Part shown: positions 37,056-46,892 of the stretch, in pieces | How positions within the stretch are numbered: position 1 is the first letter of the stretch | Layout of the letters: the number at the start of each line of letters is the position of its first letter | Program-made: the position numbers and the translations under genes | The notes under the pieces: generated by a model | Told to the model about the DNA's origin: nothing | Database searches by the model: none | What the model saw: only the letters and a program-made list of their open reading frames with translations | Assembly (NCBI RefSeq): GCF_002135345.1 | Contig: NZ_NEGI01000002.1 | Coordinates: 310,001 to 374,000, forward strand | DNA from: Acinetobacter sp. ANC 4648 | GTDB taxonomy: Bacteria; Pseudomonadota; Gammaproteobacteria; Pseudomonadales; Moraxellaceae | Direction of reading: 5' to 3' | DNA length: 64,000 nt

Positions 37056-38531
37056 TTACCAAATATCAGAATCAACTTTTTTCTGATATTTAGGATGTTG
37101 ATCCAATTTAAACTCAGGATCTTTAATACCCCGTTTTAACTGTGAAGTGTAATCTTTTAATAACATCATTAAAAATGGTGTTAAAAGCAAAATTGCAAAG
37201 AGATTAATGGTTGCCATAAGTCCCATCGATAAATCTGCCATGGCCCAAACCAGAGGTACAGAAGTAATCGAACCAAAATATACCATCACTAAAACTAAAA
37301 TACGGAATACAAACATTAATCTTGTATTGTTATTCATAAATTGGACATTGCCCTCAGCGTAAGCATAATTTCCAATAATTGAAGAGAAAGCAAATAAGAA
37401 TAAAATAACCGCTAAAAAATCACTGCCCCAACTTCCAATTTGACTACTTAAGGCCATTTGGGTCAACTGAACGCCTTCCAATCCACTATTTTGATATACA
37501 CCTGATGTCAAAATAATAATGGCTGTACATGAACATACGACAAAGGTATCAACAAAGACACCAAGCATTTGTACTAAGCCTTGATTCACTGGATGTTTAA
37601 CGTCAGAAGCTGCTGCTGCATTCGGTGCAGAGCCCATACCAGCTTCATTTGAAAATAATCCACGTTTGATTCCTTGCATCATCGCCATAGAAATCATACT
37701 ACCAAAAAAGCCACCTGCGGCTGCATCAAACTGAAAAGCTTTGGTCACAATTAACTTAAATATGTCTGGCAGCATTGGTAAATTAATCGCTGCAATATAT
37801 AGTGCAACCAATAAATAAAGAATTGCCATAAATGGGACAAAACTTTCAGCTACTTTTGCAATTCGCTTAATTCCACCAAAAATAATTGTAGAGGTCAAAA
37901 TAACTAAGGCTAGCCCCACCCACGAAACATTTAAAGTAAAACCAGCAATTGGTATGGCAAGATCAGCTTTATTCCATCCCCATGCATGACTCGTTGCCGC
38001 AACAATTGAGTTTGCCTGTACTGCATTAAAGACAAAACCATACGCTAGGATCAAAGCCAATGAAAAAGCAATAGCTAACCACTTTTGCTTTAAACCTTTT
38101 TGAATATAGTAAGCTGGACCACCACGAAATTGCTGATTCTGTGTATCACGCACTTTGAATAGCTGTGCCAATGATGATTCAACGAATGCAGAACTCATCC
38201 CTAAAAATGCAGTGAGCCACATCCAAAAAACTGCTCCAGGGCCACCTATGGCAATAGCAATAGCAACACCAGCAACATTACCCACTCCTACACGACTTGC
38301 CAAACCTGTTACAAAAGCTTGAAATGGTGTTATTCCATGCTGATCTTCGCCTTCTTTACGACTACTCTTCATCACTCTAAGACTTTGTAAAAAAAATCTA
38401 ACTTGCACTGCACCCGTTGCGATAGTGTAAAAGACACCTACGACAATTAATAAAATGACCAAAAAATCCCACAATGGGGCATTTAAAAATTTCACCCATT
38501 GCATGAGTGTATTATTAAGTGGTTCGTTCAT
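37056..38531 (-). CDS. Alanine/glycine:cation symporter (AGCS family)
   Basis: Sodium- or proton-coupled importer of alanine/glycine in the inner membrane. The 491-residue protein has about eleven helices and the AGCS signature in GLASRVGVGNVAGVAIAIAI, plus GPGAVFWMW and KRGLFSNEAGMGSAP, the most conserved stretch of the family. It sits upstream of no other gene in its direction and follows gltS behind a terminator, so the two amino-acid transporters are neighbours but separate units. Confidence 0.93.
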   Translation of the reverse strand: MNEPLNNTLMQWVKFLNAPLWDFLVILLIVVGVFYTIATGAVQVRFFLQSLRVMKSSRKEGEDQHGITPFQAFVTGLASRVGVGNVAGVAIAIAIGGPGAVFWMWLTAFLGMSSAFVESSLAQLFKVRDTQNQQFRGGPAYYIQKGLKQKWLAIAFSLALILAYGFVFNAVQANSIVAATSHAWGWNKADLAIPIAGFTLNVSWVGLALVILTSTIIFGGIKRIAKVAESFVPFMAILYLLVALYIAAINLPMLPDIFKLIVTKAFQFDAAAGGFFGSMISMAMMQGIKRGLFSNEAGMGSAPNAAAASDVKHPVNQGLVQMLGVFVDTFVVCSCTAIIILTSGVYQNSGLEGVQLTQMALSSQIGSWGSDFLAVILFLFAFSSIIGNYAYAEGNVQFMNNNTRLMFVFRILVLVMVYFGSITSVPLVWAMADLSMGLMATINLFAILLLTPFLMMLLKDYTSQLKRGIKDPEFKLDQHPKYQKKVDSDIW

Positions 38532-38574
38532 TATTGATTCCTACTAACACGACATTTCAAATTACTTTACTCAT

Positions 38575-38603
38575 CAAAAAAGCCCCCTAAGGGGCTCATT
38601 TTT
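38575..38603 (-). terminator. Intrinsic terminator after gltS
   Basis: A six-base GC-rich stem AGCCCC/GGGGCT with a CTAA loop and A/T runs on both sides, just beyond the gltS stop. Confidence 0.75.
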
Positions 38604-38611
38604 AATTAAAA

Positions 38612-39856
38612 CTATGCAAAGAATTTAAGAATAAACTGAATAACTGTGGCATTAATTAAATCAACAAAAAATGCACCACATAAAGGAACAATTAAAAATG
38701 CTTTATGCGAAGGACCATACATATTGGTAATCGCTTGCATGTTAGCAACAGCCGTTGGTGTTGCTCCCATACCAAAACCACAATGTCCCGCTGCTAATAC
38801 AGCAGCATCATAGTTTTTACCCATTACGCGGAAGGTCACAAATGCTGCATACAATGCCATCGTCAGGGTTTGCGCCCCTAAAATGACGACAAGTGGGCCA
38901 GCTAAGTCTGACAATTGCCATAATTTTAAAGATAATAATGCCATTGCTAAATATAATGACAATGATGCATTACCAAAGACATCAATCGCACGATCAAAAA
39001 TACTTACTTTAAATACACTTTCTAACACATTACGTAGAATCACGCCGCCAGCTAATGTCCAAACAAAAGTCGGTAATTCAAACCAAGTTCCTTTACTAAA
39101 ACCAGTCATGAATTCAGCAAATGCTAAACATGCGGCAAACATACCTAAAGTCGTAATCGCATTATCTGCTGTAATTAGACGAACTTGATGCGGATATTCA
39201 AAAGGAACAAATTCAGTTGAATCATTTCCAGAATCTAGTTGTGAATCACGTGATTTTGCTTGTGCGATACTATTTGGCTGTGCAAGTTGGTAACGGTTAA
39301 TCAATAACTTCGCTAATGGTCCACCAATAATCCCACCGATAATCAGACCAAAAGTAGCACTTGCCATACCAAGTGCTAAAGCACCGTGAATACCGTGTTG
39401 CTTTTCTAAAATCTCACCCCAAGCTCCAGCAGTACCATGCCCACCGGTTAATGTGATTGAACCAGCGATTAAACCAATTAACGGATCAATACCTAAGAGT
39501 GTTGCAAGACTGATTCCGACAAAGTTCTGTACGACAATAAATGATGCGACACAAACTAAGAAAACAATTAAACCTAGACCACCTTCTTTAAGCTTAGCGA
39601 AATTTGCACTTAAACCAATTGAAGCAAAGAAAATTAGCATAAAACTGGTTTGCAACTCACTACTTGTGGAAATACTATATCCCCATAAGTTATGAACAAT
39701 TAAAGATAAAATTGCAGCAACTAAACCACCAGCCACAGGTTCAGGAATATTGTAGCGTCTTAAAAAATCAATATTGTTAACCAAAAAACGGCCTAACAAT
39801 AAAACAATAACCGCAGCTATAAGCGTATAGAATGCATTAAAAGTAAATTCCATCAT
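38612..39856 (-). CDS. gltS: Sodium/glutamate symporter
   Basis: Imports glutamate with sodium across the inner membrane. The 414-residue protein has about ten helices and the two repeated GltS halves, with GSITLTGGHGTAGAWGE in the first half and AAGHCGFGMGATPTAVANMQA in the second, the hallmark re-entrant loops of the family. Length matches E. coli GltS. It has a long upstream region and its own terminator. Confidence 0.94.
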   Translation of the reverse strand: MMEFTFNAFYTLIAAVIVLLLGRFLVNNIDFLRRYNIPEPVAGGLVAAILSLIVHNLWGYSISTSSELQTSFMLIFFASIGLSANFAKLKEGGLGLIVFLVCVASFIVVQNFVGISLATLLGIDPLIGLIAGSITLTGGHGTAGAWGEILEKQHGIHGALALGMASATFGLIIGGIIGGPLAKLLINRYQLAQPNSIAQAKSRDSQLDSGNDSTEFVPFEYPHQVRLITADNAITTLGMFAACLAFAEFMTGFSKGTWFELPTFVWTLAGGVILRNVLESVFKVSIFDRAIDVFGNASLSLYLAMALLSLKLWQLSDLAGPLVVILGAQTLTMALYAAFVTFRVMGKNYDAAVLAAGHCGFGMGATPTAVANMQAITNMYGPSHKAFLIVPLCGAFFVDLINATVIQFILKFFA

Positions 39857-40390
39857 TTATATCCATGAAATATTGGGTGTAATACGTTTTTGTTCTACAG
39901 CCTTATTTGCAATACAAATAAAGAGCATTTCAATAATACTTCGCAAAAATCTATTGATAAAAGCTGCACAACAAAAAGGAATGAAAAACAAAATTCAAAA
40001 TATCCCTTTATATAAAGAGTTTTGAAATGAATTTATTGAGTAGCAGAATGCGCAAATTTGTCATCTAAATACATTCAAACAAAAACATTTAAATAAGCTT
40101 TTCTGCCTCAGATAAAAGAATCATTTAACCAGAAGAATGCCTTAATCACGAAAGCGAATCTCATCATAAGCACCTAACTCATGCGGTCTTTACTCACATT
40201 ACCATTTAGGGTATGTCAAAGTATTTTTGTTCGTCGCCTACCTGTAAGCGAAGAACGTAACAACTGAAAAGAGGAGATATTATGCAGATATTCTAAAAAA
40301 TATCTTCATTTTTTTACTAAATGATACATAAGTACTCTTTATTTATATGTTTTTTATATTTTTATATGTAAATTCAGCGTTATAAAGCAT
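39857..40390. other. Long intergenic region with hairpins
   Basis: About 530 bases upstream of gltS. It contains the hairpin pair with a four-codon ORF described separately (40229-40317). Otherwise it is A+T-rich with no supported gene. Confidence 0.5.
40229..40317 (+). other. Hairpin, SD-preceded four-codon ORF and second hairpin
   Basis: On the plus strand GTTCGTCGC pairs with GCGAAGAAC (40229-40256, one mismatch). A strong GAGGAG follows, then ATG CAG ATA TTC TAA from 40282, and a second stem AGATATT/AATATCT runs into a T-rich tract. It could be a leader or small RNA, or chance: no gene follows in this direction. Expression is unknown. Confidence 0.3.
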
Positions 40391-40422
40391 AAAAAAACTG
40401 AGGACTAAGCCTCAGTTTTTAA
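40391..40422 (-). terminator. Intrinsic terminator of porin gene
   Basis: An 11-bp stem AAAAACTGAGG/CCTCAGTTTTT with a six-base loop, about 20 bases beyond the porin stop. Confidence 0.88.
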
Positions 40423-40441
40423 ATAATTGTCTAATTTTTAA

Positions 40442-41734
40442 TTAGAAATCATATTTTGCCATTACACCTAAACGGCTATCACGACCACCAATATCGCCAT
40501 TACCTAGCTCACGCTCACCATAAACATATTCAGCACCCAAAGTGACTGGTTTAGTTGGGTTATACATTACGTTTAACCAACCTTGTTGTAAGGTATCATT
40601 TTGAGTTTTAGCGACATCATCATAGAAGATTGCGCCATAGCCTAAAGTACTACGTAATTTAGGATTAATTTTATAAGTTGCGCCCACGGTCACAGCATTA
40701 AATTCATTTAGCTTAATATCTGTTTTTGCAGCATTTGCTGTATAAGCACTATCTGTATATAGAAGAAACTTATCATCGCCTTTGACATGAGAATAATCAG
40801 CATTTAACAGCAATTGTTCAGACAGTTTATAGTTTGCGCCGAGACCTACACCCCAACCAAATGAAGTATCATCATATGCGGAATTGTATCCACTCTCTTT
40901 TTTTGTCACAGGATCTAATATAACTAGACCTTCACGCGCACGGACTTCTTGAATTAAAGCACGAGCTGTAATTAAGCCAGAACCATCTGCAAATTTATGA
41001 CTAACTTTACCTGTTGCTGCAGGAAAACGATTGTCAGCACGGCCTTGTTCTAAACCAACCTGATATTGCGTAGTTGCATTAATTTTATCGCTATAACGTA
41101 CCATTGGGGTACGGAAGGTACCAATACCCAAAGGCGCATTAAAATCAAGCATTTCGGGTTGAGTTTCAGTCGACAAGAATGAAGAAGTGGTTTGACCTAT
41201 CAACCAATTGTTATAATTCAAATAAGCATGACGAATACGCACGGTATCACCTGAACCACGGAAATCAATTTCGATTTTACCGCCAACTTTGGCATCGGTT
41301 ACAGGAGCGGTAAAATCTAAACCAATACGAGACGTCGTCGCTGTGCTATAAAAACGATCTTCATTCGACGCTAACTTATCTACTGTATTAATACGATTAA
41401 ATATGCCATTACCACCTTTAAACTGATATTCAGCATCGGCACGGACAAAACCATAAAGATTAACACTAGCACCTGCTTTAGACAGTAAAGATGGCTTTAT
41501 AGAGGCTACATTTACTTGTACAGGCTGAAGCTTGACTTCTTCAATCAATATTTGTTGTTTCTGTTGAACATTTTGCTGTTGTTGAATCAACGATTTTAAA
41601 CCTTGGACTTCCTCACGAAGTTTTTGAATTTCTTCTTTATCCGTCGCAGCATTTGCAGACGTCATCATCATTGCAGTTACAGCGACCGCTAGACCTTGTT
41701 GAATAAAAGACTTACGGCTCAGAAATAAACTCAT
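40442..41734 (-). CDS. DcaP-like trimeric outer-membrane porin
   Basis: Outer-membrane channel of 430 residues. A signal peptide (about 1-29, cut after SANA) is followed by a Gln/Glu-rich coiled coil (about 33-70). A beta-barrel with alternating aromatic/polar strands ends in a C-terminal Phe (MAKYDF), the BAM recognition signal. This coiled-coil-plus-barrel plan is that of Acinetobacter DcaP, which takes up dicarboxylic acids and similar anions. Two ATAC-N7-GTAT sites upstream suggest LysR-type regulation by an aromatic or dicarboxylic inducer. The substrate here is an inference. Confidence 0.88.
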   Translation of the reverse strand: MSLFLSRKSFIQQGLAVAVTAMMMTSANAATDKEEIQKLREEVQGLKSLIQQQQNVQQKQQILIEEVKLQPVQVNVASIKPSLLSKAGASVNLYGFVRADAEYQFKGGNGIFNRINTVDKLASNEDRFYSTATTSRIGLDFTAPVTDAKVGGKIEIDFRGSGDTVRIRHAYLNYNNWLIGQTTSSFLSTETQPEMLDFNAPLGIGTFRTPMVRYSDKINATTQYQVGLEQGRADNRFPAATGKVSHKFADGSGLITARALIQEVRAREGLVILDPVTKKESGYNSAYDDTSFGWGVGLGANYKLSEQLLLNADYSHVKGDDKFLLYTDSAYTANAAKTDIKLNEFNAVTVGATYKINPKLRSTLGYGAIFYDDVAKTQNDTLQQGWLNVMYNPTKPVTLGAEYVYGERELGNGDIGGRDSRLGVMAKYDF

Positions 41735-42076
41735 CTAACACTCCAAAATTTTATAATAATTACATCCATTCATGCTCAACTCTCTCCCCAGAAACCAGTT
41801 AAAAGAATCAATCACTTTGTTTTACCAATCGTTTTGCTACGCTACAAAACCCAACCTTTTTACTTTTTAAATCGATACTAAATTAAAAGCTCTAAAACCA
41901 ATAAGTAACATAATGTGTATAAATACGCATTTGTAATTTAACAATTTCTCAACTTTATTAAAATCAGTTTTACCGTTTTCCTTCCAACAATCAATCATAT
42001 TTTTAGATTAACTTTTCTTAAAGCTATATATAGCCTTGATTTGAGCAATATCTAATTTTCATCTTGGCTACTAGAT

Positions 42077-42093
42077 ATACGACTATTGTATAT
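42077..42093. promoter_or_regulatory. LysR-type (BenM/CatM-like) site, copy 1
   Basis: TATACGACTATTGTATA contains ATAC-N7-GTAT, the consensus bound by the Acinetobacter LysR-type regulators BenM and CatM, with T-N11-A symmetry. It lies 343 bases upstream of the porin ATG and is identical to copy 2. Confidence 0.5.
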
Positions 42094-42265
42094 AGGCTAA
42101 ACAATGCAACTCAGTAATCGTTCATCATTTTATAGCAATTTAACAATATCTCTTATGGATTGAAATTAGCGAAGAAAACACATGTACATTAATCAGACTC
42201 CATACAAAATTAAAAGTTATATACCATTGATTTTAATTATATTTAACCTAATACCTTTCATGAGG

Positions 42266-42282
42266 TATACGACTATTGTATA
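42266..42282. promoter_or_regulatory. LysR-type (BenM/CatM-like) site, copy 2
   Basis: The same 17 bases TATACGACTATTGTATA recur 189 bases from copy 1, again with A-G-[AG] before the core. Exact conservation of both arms and the 7-base centre in otherwise unrelated sequence argues for function. Confidence 0.5.
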
Positions 42283-42519
42283 GGGTGTCAAAAATATAAA
42301 AATCGTTTAAATTTAAATTCTTATAAAATAAAATAGAAAAACATCATCGGACTGGGTGTTTATTCATCAGCATATAATTCATATGTTTTTTGAAAATCTA
42401 ACGTCCTCGTATGAAATAAGAATATTTTAACGCCCACCTACCTTGAGCAAAAAAAAACGGAACACAATGGCTAGTACATTTCAAAATTTACATTTTTTAG
42501 AAAATAACAAAACCGATTA

Positions 42520-42553
42520 AAAAAAAAGAGACACATATTAGTATCTCTTTTCA
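42520..42553 (-). terminator. Terminator after Bcr/CflA gene
   Basis: The stem AAAAGAGACAC/GTATCTCTTTT has one mismatch and an ATATTA loop, preceded by an A run that becomes the U tract on the minus strand. Confidence 0.7.
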
Positions 42554-42587
42554 ATGCCAATATCAGAATTACGAATAATTAAAGTTA

Positions 42588-43802
42588 TTAAGCATTTTTA
42601 GGCTGTTGTAGTTGCTGTCCTAATTTGAGTATGACTATAAAACCAATACTGGTAAACATCAGCATTAATATCCCCATATTTAATAGTGAACTCCACACCA
42701 GAACATTCAGTACAACCCCACCCAACAAACCACAGGCAAATTGCCCACTACCCATTAATGCACTCGCTGTTCCTGCACGAGCGCCCTGTTGTGACATAGC
42801 AAGGGCCATTGCATTGGGACCAGTGAAACCAATTCCAGATACGGTGCAGAATAGACCACACATCAGTATAAATAACGGTGCATCATTTAATAAGCCCGCA
42901 AACACAATAATCAGCGCTCCAGAAACTTGAATCATTCCCCCAATTTTCAAGCGTTGAATTACTGTTAATTTATGCGCTAGACGTTTATTCATCGCAGATA
43001 AAACAATGATACCTGAGGCATTAAAACCAAAAGCATAAGCAAATTGTTGCTGACTTAAATGATATTGCTCCATCAAAACGGCAGATGCCGAACTGATATA
43101 ACAGAACAAGGCTGCACCCGTAAAACAACCTGCCATCATGGGTAGTCTAAAACTTTTATCTTTTAAAATTGCAGAATATAAAATAAAGACCTGATAAAAC
43201 GTGAGTTTCAATCGTTTTTCCGAAACCAAGGTCTCTTGAAAGAAAAAATGAACACAGAATAGACAAATCAAACCCACAATAAAAAGTGCAATAAAGACAG
43301 CCTGCCAATCAAAAAAGATAAGAATCCAAGCACCGATCGTCGGTGCTAAAATTGGCGCAATCCCCATGACGATCATCATACTGGCAAAGGCTTGTGCCGA
43401 ACTATGCATATCTAAACAATCACGTATTGCAGCTCGAGCAATCACCACACCGACACAACCACCCAAGGCTTGTAAAATACGCGCTGCGATTAATGACCAA
43501 ACATCAGTCGCGAATAAACACAATAAACTAGCGATGGCAAATAAAGCCATCCCAAAATATAACGGTTTTTTCCGGCCAATCCGATCGCTAATTGGTCCAT
43601 AAATTAATTGCCCAACGGCTAAGCCAAGAAAATACGCTGGCAGAGTATTGGCCACCATCGGGGTACTAACCCCAAAGTCCTGTGCCATTTGTGGTAAAGC
43701 AGGTAAATACATATCAATAGACAGCGGCCCAAGTGACGTGAATAGCGCCAATAACATGATCCAACCCGTAGAATATTGCTGCTCTACTCTTTTTTCTGAC
43801 AT
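42588..43802 (-). CDS. Bcr/CflA family multidrug efflux MFS transporter
   Basis: Proton-driven drug exporter with twelve membrane helices (404 residues). The N-terminal FTSLGPLSIDMYLPALPQMAQDFG is the conserved DHA1 motif of Bcr/CflA pumps, followed by the MFS loop YGPISDRIGRKKPLYFG and the motif C-like GIAPILAPTIGAWI. Relatives export bicyclomycin, chloramphenicol or sulfonamides; the substrate here is unknown. It is divergent from the YccS-like gene. Confidence 0.92.
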   Translation of the reverse strand: MSEKRVEQQYSTGWIMLLALFTSLGPLSIDMYLPALPQMAQDFGVSTPMVANTLPAYFLGLAVGQLIYGPISDRIGRKKPLYFGMALFAIASLLCLFATDVWSLIAARILQALGGCVGVVIARAAIRDCLDMHSSAQAFASMMIVMGIAPILAPTIGAWILIFFDWQAVFIALFIVGLICLFCVHFFFQETLVSEKRLKLTFYQVFILYSAILKDKSFRLPMMAGCFTGAALFCYISSASAVLMEQYHLSQQQFAYAFGFNASGIIVLSAMNKRLAHKLTVIQRLKIGGMIQVSGALIIVFAGLLNDAPLFILMCGLFCTVSGIGFTGPNAMALAMSQQGARAGTASALMGSGQFACGLLGGVVLNVLVWSSLLNMGILMLMFTSIGFIVILKLGQQLQQPKNA

Positions 43803-43933
43803 AGTCTTTAATTTAAATCATAACGAGTACAGACAAGTTTACATGCTCCATAGTATTATTTGTGTAATCTAAAGGTGAAATTTCACATTAACATTTGATA
43901 TTTTCCATCCCACCAGTTGATAAGGATTCACCC

Positions 43934-46108
43934 TTGAACGCTTGGCTGATTCGACTTCGTAAAACAACCTATAACACGACATTTATGTATAACCTGCGCA
44001 TGATTATTGCATTTTCAGGCACAGCTTTTGTTCCTTATTTTTTAGGACATCAGCTCATGACTATTCCTTTAACATTAGGTGTGGTTGCTGCAGGTTTAAG
44101 TGATATTGATGATCGTTTTTCGGTACGGATCATGAATCTGATTTATACTTATATTGGATTTTTTATAACCGCAGCTTCAGTTCAGCTCCTGTTTCCTTAT
44201 CCGGTCTTATTTGCGATTGGTTTAATCCTGTCATGTATTGGCTTGATCTTATTGGGCTCTTTAGGCAGGCGCTATGCCACCATTTCTTATGGTTGCTTAG
44301 TGATTTCTGTATATTCTATGCTGGGTGTACATCTATTTGAACACTGGTATGCTCAACCCGTATTATTGGTCACTGGTGCAATTTGGTACGGACTGATTTC
44401 GACCATTAGTTTTTTACTTTTCCCTGTTCGACAAGTACAAGATAAACTCTCGCAATGTTATTCAGCATTGGGAGATTTCCTATTTTCCAAATCAAATTTA
44501 TTTGATGTCGATATGACCGCATCTAGCTATCAGCAAAGTATGATTAGCTTATCGATGGAAAATGCAAAATTAGTCGGCCTTTTTAATGAAATGCGCACAG
44601 CCTTGCTCACGCGCTTAAAAGGTGACCGTGGACAAAGTGATACTCGTCGTAGCTTACAATATTATTTTGTCGCACAAGATATTCACGAGCGTGCCGATTC
44701 AGCACATATTGACTATCAAAAACTGGCCAAAATGTACGAGCATAGTGACATTCTATTTCGCTTTCAGCGCATTTTAACGTTACAAGGTAAAGCATGTAAG
44801 GATTTAGGTGAAAGTATTCTACATCGCACGACATATCAACATAATAGTCGTTTTGAATATGCCTTTAGTAATTTAAGAAAATCATTAGAAAAACTGCGAG
44901 ATGATTCCAGTTATGACCAAGTTTGGGTCAATGCCCTATTCTCTTTATATCAAAATTTAAAATCAATTGACGCACAATTGCGTAATGTTGAAACCCTACG
45001 CAATATCAACCGAGATAAAGCCAAACATATTGAAAATCAACTTAAAGATGATGACTTAAAGGGTTGGGATGATATTGTGGCACGCATTAAGCAGAATCTA
45101 ACCCCAGAATCAGTACTATTTAGACACGCTATTCGCGTATCAATCGTCTTATTTATTGGTTATATCTTTGTCCAAATTACCAATATTGAATATGGTTATT
45201 GGGTGCTATTAACTGCATTATTTGTTAGCCAACCCAATTTTAACGCCACCAAACGTCGCCTTCGTTTACGTATTGTCGGGACTTTGGGTGGTATTATTTT
45301 AGGTTATGCCATTCTGTATTTTATACCGTCAATAGAAGGCCAATTGGTCATGTTGGTCATCAGTGCTGTGCTCTTCTTTGAATTGAGAAGTAAGCAATAT
45401 GCCCAAGCAACTGCATTTATCACCATCATGGCTTTAATTAACTTTAACTTAGGTGGTCTCGGTTTTGAAGCAGCCCTACCACGCATGATGGATACGATTA
45501 TTGGCTGTGCACTGGCGTGGTTTGGGGTGAGTTTTATCTTTCCAGACTGGAAATTTAGACGGTTACCCCGCACTATTCAACGCTCATTAGAAGCACAATG
45601 TAAATATTTAGCAGAGATTGTGACCCAATATCATTATGGTCGTAACCATAGTTTAAATTATCGTATAGTCCGTCGAGCAGCCCACAATACGGATGCCGAT
45701 GTCGCTTCACTCATTTCAACTTTAGCCACCGAACCAGATTTCGATCCGACTCAAAAAAGCCTAGCATTTGAGTTTTTATGTTTAAATCATACCTTCCTCA
45801 GTTATATTGCCGCTTTAGGTGCACATCGTGAACAAATTCATGATCAGGAGGTTTTGGCCCTACTCGATCAAGCCACCGATGATATTCAAGGTGCTTTATT
45901 AAGAGATGAGATGCCTGATCTCACCGTACACAATATGTTGCAAACTATCCGAGTCCGTTTAAATCAATCGGATCAAGATTCAGCTAAATCACTGATTGTT
46001 CTGCAACAACTATCACTTATGTTTAGTATTTTGAAACAATTCAGCACATTAAAACAAAGTTTAAGTCATGACCGAGACAACCAATCTACAGAATTAGCAT
46101 CGCTATAA
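43934..46108 (+). CDS. YccS/FUSC family membrane protein
   Basis: Large inner-membrane protein with two membrane blocks (about six helices near the N terminus, another six around residues 400-530) separated by a cytoplasmic helical domain, typical of YccS/YhfK and the fusaric-acid-resistance-like FUSC superfamily. A transport role is likely but unproven. The TTG at 43934 is chosen because AAGGA lies seven bases upstream and the resulting start (NAWLIRLRKTTYNTTFMYN) fits relatives; the open frame extends to another TTG at 43895. It is followed by a small membrane protein gene 49 bases later. Confidence 0.85.
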   Translation: MNAWLIRLRKTTYNTTFMYNLRMIIAFSGTAFVPYFLGHQLMTIPLTLGVVAAGLSDIDDRFSVRIMNLIYTYIGFFITAASVQLLFPYPVLFAIGLILSCIGLILLGSLGRRYATISYGCLVISVYSMLGVHLFEHWYAQPVLLVTGAIWYGLISTISFLLFPVRQVQDKLSQCYSALGDFLFSKSNLFDVDMTASSYQQSMISLSMENAKLVGLFNEMRTALLTRLKGDRGQSDTRRSLQYYFVAQDIHERADSAHIDYQKLAKMYEHSDILFRFQRILTLQGKACKDLGESILHRTTYQHNSRFEYAFSNLRKSLEKLRDDSSYDQVWVNALFSLYQNLKSIDAQLRNVETLRNINRDKAKHIENQLKDDDLKGWDDIVARIKQNLTPESVLFRHAIRVSIVLFIGYIFVQITNIEYGYWVLLTALFVSQPNFNATKRRLRLRIVGTLGGIILGYAILYFIPSIEGQLVMLVISAVLFFELRSKQYAQATAFITIMALINFNLGGLGFEAALPRMMDTIIGCALAWFGVSFIFPDWKFRRLPRTIQRSLEAQCKYLAEIVTQYHYGRNHSLNYRIVRRAAHNTDADVASLISTLATEPDFDPTQKSLAFEFLCLNHTFLSYIAALGAHREQIHDQEVLALLDQATDDIQGALLRDEMPDLTVHNMLQTIRVRLNQSDQDSAKSLIVLQQLSLMFSILKQFSTLKQSLSHDRDNQSTELASL

Positions 46109-46157
46109 TATTCACACTGTAAATTGGTACAATATACTCACTGATAGAACAGATTTA

Positions 46158-46763
46158 ATGCTAAACTCTGCTGAGTTCTACATTTCACTTACTACTGACA
46201 CTATGACTGCCAAGAATATTTACGCTTATACCTTACAACCTGTTCCGTATGAAGTGACAGAAGCCGAACAACGTAATGCACAACTGGTGCTTTCACGTAG
46301 TAATTATAAAATTGGCACCAAAGCTTGGGCGATTATGGGCGTGATTGTTGCGATTTCGCTATTAGGTCTGATCTTTATTAAGAACTATTCAACCGTTATT
46401 TTTTGGGTTGCCTTAGCCTCTGTACTCATTTATTTTCTCGTACGTAAGTTTGGTATCGAATGGTATGTAAAACGCAAAATGAATGAAGTCCCTGTGCAAG
46501 AAATCAAAGGGATTCGTTTAGGCATACAACCACATGGTATTTCTATGCTCCAGCAAATGGGCATGCAGCAAGGTACAATGGTCGTCGGTTGGAAGGATAT
46601 CTACGAATGGTATGACACCCCTGATTTTTTACTAGTCAACTTTAAAGTAAAAGGTCAACAAGGTGCTTACATTCTGCCAAAACGCATGAACAGCAAAAAT
46701 TTTTCGTTTGAAACTTTACGTAAACATTTAAAAGAAAGTGTAGGCGAAGCAAAAACCGTATAA
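46158..46763 (+). CDS. YcxB-like membrane protein
   Basis: A 201-residue protein with two adjacent membrane helices (about 55-72 and 78-95) and a C-terminal soluble domain resembling YcxB-like proteins (GISMLQQMGMQQGTMVVGWKDIYEWYDTPDFLLVNF, then YILPKR). Function is unknown. The ATG at 46158 and the in-frame ATG at 46203 (MTAKNIYAYTLQPVPYEV) are both possible; neither has a clear ribosome-binding site and the shorter form looks more like relatives. It may be co-transcribed with the YccS-like gene and ends at a terminator. Confidence 0.75.
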   Translation: MLNSAEFYISLTTDTMTAKNIYAYTLQPVPYEVTEAEQRNAQLVLSRSNYKIGTKAWAIMGVIVAISLLGLIFIKNYSTVIFWVALASVLIYFLVRKFGIEWYVKRKMNEVPVQEIKGIRLGIQPHGISMLQQMGMQQGTMVVGWKDIYEWYDTPDFLLVNFKVKGQQGAYILPKRMNSKNFSFETLRKHLKESVGEAKTV

Positions 46764-46777
46764 TTTAAATAGTTAAA

Positions 46778-46808
46778 TAAAAACCTCCAAAATTGGAGGT
46801 TTTTTTAC
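46778..46808 (+). terminator. Intrinsic terminator
   Basis: The stem AAAACCTCCAA/TTGGAGGTTTT has essentially no unpaired loop beyond AA/TT and is followed by a T tract, directly after the YcxB-like gene. Confidence 0.85.
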
Positions 46809-46820
46809 ACCCAAAATAAA

Positions 46821-46892
46821 AATAAGAATAAGAATAAGAACAAGAATAAGAATAAGAATAAGAATAAGAATAAGAATAAGAATAAGAATAAG
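46821..46892 (+). repeat. Hexanucleotide tandem repeat (AATAAG)12
   Basis: Twelve consecutive six-base units AATAAG occupy 72 bases, with one variant unit (AACAAG, 46839-46844). The tract ends 83 bases before the start of the PepSY/flavoprotein gene. Such repeats change length by slipped-strand mispairing, and in this position a change would alter promoter spacing or upstream DNA, not the reading frame. Confidence 0.95.

Larger units (their letters stand above)
41735..42519. other. Long porin upstream region
   Basis: Nearly 800 A+T-rich bases between the Bcr/CflA gene end and the porin start, both on the minus strand, so all of it can regulate the porin. It holds two identical 17-base sites (separate entries). 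I found no coding sequence. Confidence 0.6.

Noticed and set aside
46821..46892. Short repeat tract as a CRISPR or iteron-type origin
   Set aside because: The unit is only six bases with no spacers and no replication gene nearby, so a simple sequence repeat is the right call.
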